64,000 bases of DNA from Omphiscola glabra (lineage: Eukaryota; Mollusca; Gastropoda; Lymnaeidae), in contig OZ024804.1 in the NCBI GenBank assembly GCA_964017045.1, forward strand, positions 23,111,549-23,175,548, written 5' to 3'. Each line of letters opens with the position of its first letter. The first letter of the stretch is position 1. Position numbers and translations under genes: made by a program. This document shows, in pieces, positions 59,284-64,000 of the stretch. The notes beneath the pieces were generated by a model that ran no database searches, was not told where the DNA came from, and was given only the letters and a program-made list of their open reading frames with translations.

Positions 59284-60002
59284 GACTTAACCTTGGAACC
59301 ATTCTTTGATCACTTTAAGGCCGTGATGTTCCATTGTTAATATCTCTGATTGAGGAATGCTACAGAAGCTGAAATTCATCAACTCAGATTAGTCGAAATG
59401 TAGCATTTAAGTTGATCCCTGATTTAGTTTTCGGAAATAAATGTTAATTTTCAATGAGGGAGCGAGACTACGAAGACAATTTTCCTCCGTCGTTTGACCC
59501 ACTTCCAACAACAAACGGAACCTAGTATCTTCCCTGTTACTTTTGGGAAGACGTGAAGCTAACGCTATGGAGCGTTGAGAAACGCACTTATGCGTTCAAC
59601 ATATGCGTTCAAAATATGCGTTCAAGATATGCAGGATTTGCACTATTTAGTTTTGGCGCATACTGCAAATACATAATTATTTTTTAGAGTTTGGGATTTT
59701 TTTTTTGGTTCATTATTTTTTGTTTTTAAAAAGTGTGTGTGTGTGTGTGTGAGTGTGTGTGTGTGTGTTTGTGTGTGTGTGTAAGAAAAAAAAAGGATGA
59801 GGGGGTCCTTTTTCAGTGTCACGTCATTTCCCCAGTCATTCTTTAATCGAAGTTCTGTGAATTTAATTTTGGTCTAGAATCAGGACTGTAGTTAAAAGAC
59901 TATGTTGGATAAGGATATGATGAGATCCTCCGGGATATGTCACTGTGAGTCAGGTGAACTGGTGTAAGACAAAAACAACAATATGATTTGTAATAAAGAC
60001 AG
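59284..60002. other. Unassigned sequence
   Basis: A (TG)n microsatellite lies at 59733-59782. No gene recognised. Confidence 0.6.
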
Positions 60003-60262
60003 ACGGGCAGGGGGCAGGCAGGGGACAGGCAGGAGGCAGGCAGGAGGCCATCAGCCTGGCAGCAGGCAGGGGGCAGGCAGGCAGCAAGGCAGCCAGGCAG
60101 GGGGCAGCCAGGCATGAAGGCATGAAGGCAGGAGGCACGAAGGCAGCAGGCATGCAGGGGACAGGCAGCCAGGCAGGGGGCAGGCAGGCAGCAGGCAGAC
60201 AGCCAGGCAGCAGGCAGGGGGAAGGTAGCCAGGCAGGCAGCCAGGCAGGCAGGGGGCAGGCA
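60003..60262. repeat. CAGG-rich tandem repeat
   Basis: Irregular copies of GCAGGCAGG with GGGG tracts; purine-rich on the plus strand. Confidence 0.9.
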
Positions 60263-60873
60263 GGCCCCTATTCTAATAGCATTCTCATCAGCTACCCATA
60301 AACCACAAGACCCACATTACATTAACTGAGATTGTTTGGTTATAACAAATACAATTAACGACAGAGGTATTTTGTTTTTGTGACATCGGATTCTTGCGGT
60401 AAAACAGAGGGCGGGGCATGCGCGGCCTCTTTATAATTAACAAGAAGATGTCTCTCAGACATGCGAAATCGACTTTTTTAAAGGATTAATGGAATCATAT
60501 GACTAATGTTTCATTGGGCCAGGAGCCAAACAGATCTAGAGAGCTCTTACGGGTCAAGCCACGCCTTCTGTCTGTCACACAAATAAAGTTCAAAGAGATT
60601 CACTAAGTTCACTTAAATTTGTCGTTGTATTTTGATTTTTTATGATCAAATAGTTATTTTTGAGAGTTTGTTTAACAGCAATCCGGATAATCGAGGACCT
60701 ACTAAATTCAATACAAAAGAAACCACCAAAAGGCTGCTGTGTTGTTTCAATAAAATATTGTGAATTCGTCACGTCACGTATGTCTCAATGTGCGATACGA
60801 CTGCCTAACAATGCCGTCTTTATGATATGTATGTCCCATGTTGAGCGTATGTTGACGGAAATTAAATCTATGA
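60263..60873. other. Unassigned sequence
   Basis: No feature recognised. Confidence 0.5.
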
Positions 60874-61061
60874 CAGCGGTTCTCAACCTGTGGACCGCAA
60901 CCCTTTGGGGGGTCTAACGACCCATACACAGGGGCCGCCATAGACCACCGGAAAACACATGTTTATGATGTAGCAACGAACATAATTTTATGGTTTGGGG
61001 TCGCCACAACGTGAAGCACTGTATTAAAGGGTCGCGGCATTAAGAAGGTTGAGAACCACTG
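60874..61061 (+). mobile_element. hAT MITE, CAGTGGYTCTCAACC family, copy 3
   Basis: 188-bp element with ends CAGCGGTTCTCAACCT and its inverse AGGTTGAGAACCACTG. Flanks ATCTATGA and CTCTATCG match at six of eight positions. The interior (ATTAAAGGGTCGCGGCATTA) is shared with the copies at 12296 and 46856. Confidence 0.85.
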
Positions 61062-61069
61062 CTCTATCG

Positions 61070-61698
61070 TATTATTTAACATATCAAAATTGATCCTCTC
61101 ATTTTAAGAAAACGACAAAACCCTTTTTACCGCATTAAACAACATTGGATGCTTGGTCGCGTCACAGTTCAAAGTTCATCTATCTGGACAATCCAGGGCT
61201 CAACTATCGGATCGGGGGTCAAACGAAAGACGGACGCGAGCAATATTTCATATTTGGCGGATCTGTTTATCTCAACGCGTGTGAGCTTAGCCCGTCACTC
61301 AACGGCAACAAAATAACAGCTTTCCATTGATCCGGTCCGGCCTGGTGTTTATCCGTGCATGGCAATCCTCAAAGACTGACACGTTGGTGTGTCACTGACG
61401 CGACAGTTTGAGTGATCTGAGACTCGGTACTTTGGTTTAACTTAGACCAACTATCGAGATATCGAAGTTGATGAGTTGAGTTGGTTTGATAAATTTGGCA
61501 GCTGTTTTTTTTTTTTAATTGTCAAGATTGGTCTTGAGATTATACACAAAACTGACTAAACAGTTCGACATACTCTCCGCTCTCTATTTCTAGACACGTT
61601 TGACTACAAAATACAATGAGTTACAGACTATAAAGACTATTTTGGTGTGGTCTGTAATGATACCTGTTTTGAACTAATTGAATGACAATGGTATAGAA
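61070..61698. other. Unassigned sequence
   Basis: No feature recognised. Confidence 0.5.
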
Positions 61699-62061
61699 CA
61701 GGGATGGGCAAACTACGGCCCCCGGGCCGCATGAGGCCCGGCAACTGATATTATGCGGCCCTCGAAGGCATTTAGAAATATAAAAAAATGACTGTGTTTT
61801 TAAGTTATTTTGTTGAATTTTACAGAATTTCATGGACCATTATGATTGTTTTAAGATTTTTGATCAACTTCCTTTCTAATTTTCTATCTTTTTAAAAGTC
61901 CTTGACTTTTGTTATGTAATGCTACAATGCAAATTTACCGATTTTAACATAGAGAAATGTTTATCGACATGTAAAAATTGGACATAATTTACATGTGGTC
62001 CCCTAAATAGCTTTACATTTGTCAATGTGGCCTGCCGCACAAAAAGTTTTGCCCACCCCTG
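61699..62061. mobile_element. hAT MITE, CAGGGRTGGGCAAA family
   Basis: A 363-bp element starts CAGGGATGGGCAAACTACGG and ends as the inverse of CAGGGGTGGGCAAAACTT. It is flanked by a perfect 8-bp duplication GTATAGAA (61691-61698 and 62062-62069). No transposase. Confidence 0.9.
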
Positions 62062-62344
62062 GTATAGAAGGTAGCAAGACACGGATCTGCAAGTCTGTGG
62101 GACGGCGGGCCACTGCGTGTTGTATCGTGATGTCAGCAGGTGGTTTTCTGGTAAAAGCTATCTGTTGTAGCTGTAGCAGCAGGAGGTAGTAGTTCTCCCA
62201 ATGAAATCTATAGGTCTAACGGTTATAGTTAAATACTTGGATATTCTGTATTTTAAAATCAGAAAAATTAAGAGCTAACATTACATATTTATATAATATT
62301 CATGGACTGTGATTAAAGGGCTGTGGGCAGCGGTACAGCTAAAG

Positions 62345-62690
62345 GCCTATGACTAGACCTATGACAAGACATTTGACAAGACCTATGACAAGACCAATGA
62401 CAAGAAATTTGACAAGATCTATGACAAGACCTATGACAAGACGTTTGACAAGATCTATGACAAGACATTGACAAGACATATGACAAGACCTACAAACTAT
62501 GACAAGACATTGACAAGGCATATGACAAGACATTTGGCAAGACCTACAAACTATGACAAGACCTATGACAAGACCTATGACAAGACCTATGACAAGACCT
62601 TTGACAAGACCTTGGCAAGACCTATGACAAGACCTATGACAAGACCTTTGACAAGACCTATGACAAGACCTTTGACAAGACCTATGAAGG
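62345..62690. repeat. Minisatellite, 12-bp unit
   Basis: About 28 copies of ACAAGACCTATG with TTTG and ATTG variants and a larger internal duplication. Confidence 0.92.
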
Positions 62691-63904
62691 AGAAGTTGAA
62701 ACGTATCTGACATGTACTTTGGTAATTTTCTTCCCCCCCCCCTAACCCCCGGGCCCCAAATTTATGATGCATTTAAAATTTTGGACCACTGATCTAGAAT
62801 TTGGTTGGATTAAATCCCACGTAATGGAACACTGTACTAACAGAAGAGCAGTTGCTTGGAACAGGGGGGAGGGGTTGTGGGGGTGGGGGTGCTGTGGAAG
62901 CAGAATGTGGAGGGGGTAGCTGCGGACAGGGCCCCTTTATTTAAAATTAAGGCGCGGTAATTTCGACCAACTGCAAGCGTTCTTTCGTGAAAAAGTTGGG
63001 GGAGGGGGGATTACAAAAAGCTTGGCCCGTCTCGGGGGCACCGACCCTAGCTACACCACTGCAAGGAAATACTTGTACTATTGCTTAGCAACCACAACTC
63101 GAAGTTTGAAGTACAGCTCTACTCCAACCTGACATGGAGAAGTGATATGCCCATTATAAGGTCACGTGATAGTTGGACTGGAAATGACGGGTGGGGAACG
63201 CTGGTGGGCAGAGAATGGAGAGGAAATTTGATCAAGGGGTTAGGGAGGATATGACCTTGACCGTGGGGAGGGTAAATTTAAGTTAGAAATTGATTTGTTT
63301 TTAACCGTGACCGTAAGTCCGGATTTAATCGGATTCGCGCTGCTTCCGATTTTAAATCAGCCAAGCGTCCAGCGTGGTGTTAAAAACCCACCCACATTTA
63401 AGCAGCATATAATGACGTCATTTGAATAATGTAGCACTCTTTGTTTCCCCTGTACCTTATACGCTCTGATCCAATCATTCATGATTTCATAGCGCAGTCT
63501 GATCCCATACAATTATGTTGTCGAAGAAGTTCCTCCCTCACCACTAACGTCAAGATATTATTGGTTAATCAGACGGCAGGTCATGTGTGCCCTGACCCCC
63601 CCCCCCCCTACCCAAAGCTGCTGCAGGGGGGAATCGGATACTTACGTGACCATAAGTTCTGATTTAGACAAACGATCAACATTGAATGACTGAAATGTTG
63701 CTGTGGGCCCCAAATGGTCACTATGGCTCTTGATAGCCCCCCTTCAAAGTCAACATCAATTTTTGATGAGAATATTTTTATCTGATACCTTTCTTCCATA
63801 TATTTTATTGATTATTTTATCTTATATTTTGTATTATTATTTTAAGTTTGATATCAAACCGTCAGCCTTCCTAACTGAATAAATAAAAACTCCTTTACCA
63901 ATGA
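62691..63904. other. Unassigned sequence
   Basis: Holds one MITE end (CTAGCTACACCACTG at 63047-63061) and C/G runs. No gene recognised. Confidence 0.45.
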
Positions 63905-63996
63905 TTGGAACTTACAACTTCATGTCTCTCACTATTGGAACTTACAACTTCATGTCTCTCACTATTGGAACTTACAACTTCATGTCTCTCACTAAA
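63905..63996. repeat. Minisatellite, 30-bp unit, running to the window end
   Basis: Three copies of ACTATTGGAACTTACAACTT followed by CATGTCTCTC; it may continue outside. Confidence 0.9.
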
Positions 63997-64000
63997 TTCT

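Noticed and set aside
14213..62690. Array periods that are multiples of three as a sign of coding selection
   Set aside because: About one third of the periods are divisible by three, as expected by chance; 26, 46, 38, 22, 13, 28, 23, 34 and 16 are not.

Overview
The window is animal nuclear DNA, most likely from a gastropod mollusc and probably a pulmonate snail. It is AT-rich, its genes carry introns, and there are no dense bacterial-type reading frames. It encodes a neuropeptide precursor with the WRPQGRF-G-KR signature of molluscan luqin. Penelope-like, Helitron, LINE and hAT remnants are mixed with a very high load of minisatellites. Nearly all the long open frames (for example 15.7-16.5, 19.6-20.6, 38.2-39.4 and 58.0-58.7 kb) are tandem repeats that happen to lack stops, not genes.

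Left part (1-10.5 kb): the minus strand carries the 5' portion of a LIV-1-type ZIP (SLC39A6/10-like) zinc importer. I place nine coding exons with compatible splice sites at 8332-8174, 7850 (or 7790)-7625, 7437-7379, 6298-6152, 5284-5115, 4618-4442, 3854-3716, 2948-2922 and 304-59. One short exon between 7378 and 6299 is probably missing from the model. The gene leaves the window at base 1, just as transmembrane segment 4 begins, so the metal-site helices are outside. Its introns hold a hAT element (2027-2539), a MITE (5883-6090) and an inverted pair of Penelope-like ends (1420-1824). A likely TATA-less promoter with three CACGTG boxes, a CCAAT box and a YY1-like motif lies at 10.3-10.5 kb.

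Middle (10.5-57 kb): this is mostly non-coding. From 14.2 kb to the right end I count more than 35 separate minisatellite arrays (units 8-75 bp). By rough addition they total about 14 kb, whereas 1-14 kb has only a few small ones. A degenerate autonomous Helitron (27.67-33.75 kb, plus strand) is the main unit here. Its Rep region is split by a 5'-truncated LINE with a 14-bp target-site duplication. A 26-bp minisatellite has grown out of its coding sequence, and its helicase is split twice by a 600-bp element with 8-bp duplications. A Penelope-like element remnant lies at 42.35-43.78 kb (minus strand), and LINE tails lie at 13.0, 19.0 and 45.9 kb.

Right part (57-64 kb): a two-exon luqin precursor gene lies on the plus strand (57130-57244 and 57413-57564). 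Two possible upstream first exons with TATA promoters are seen at 21.7 and 47.1 kb; either could belong to luqin or to an unseen gene. Several hAT-type MITEs with 8-bp target-site duplications follow. One family (12296, 46856, 60874) has ends and interior closely resembling hAT MITEs I remember from vertebrates.

The most notable theme is minisatellites made in place from whatever sequence was there: a splice donor of the zinc transporter, a Helitron coding motif, a MITE terminus and the interior of a hAT element. All similarity statements are from reading the sequence and from memory of protein families; no search was run.
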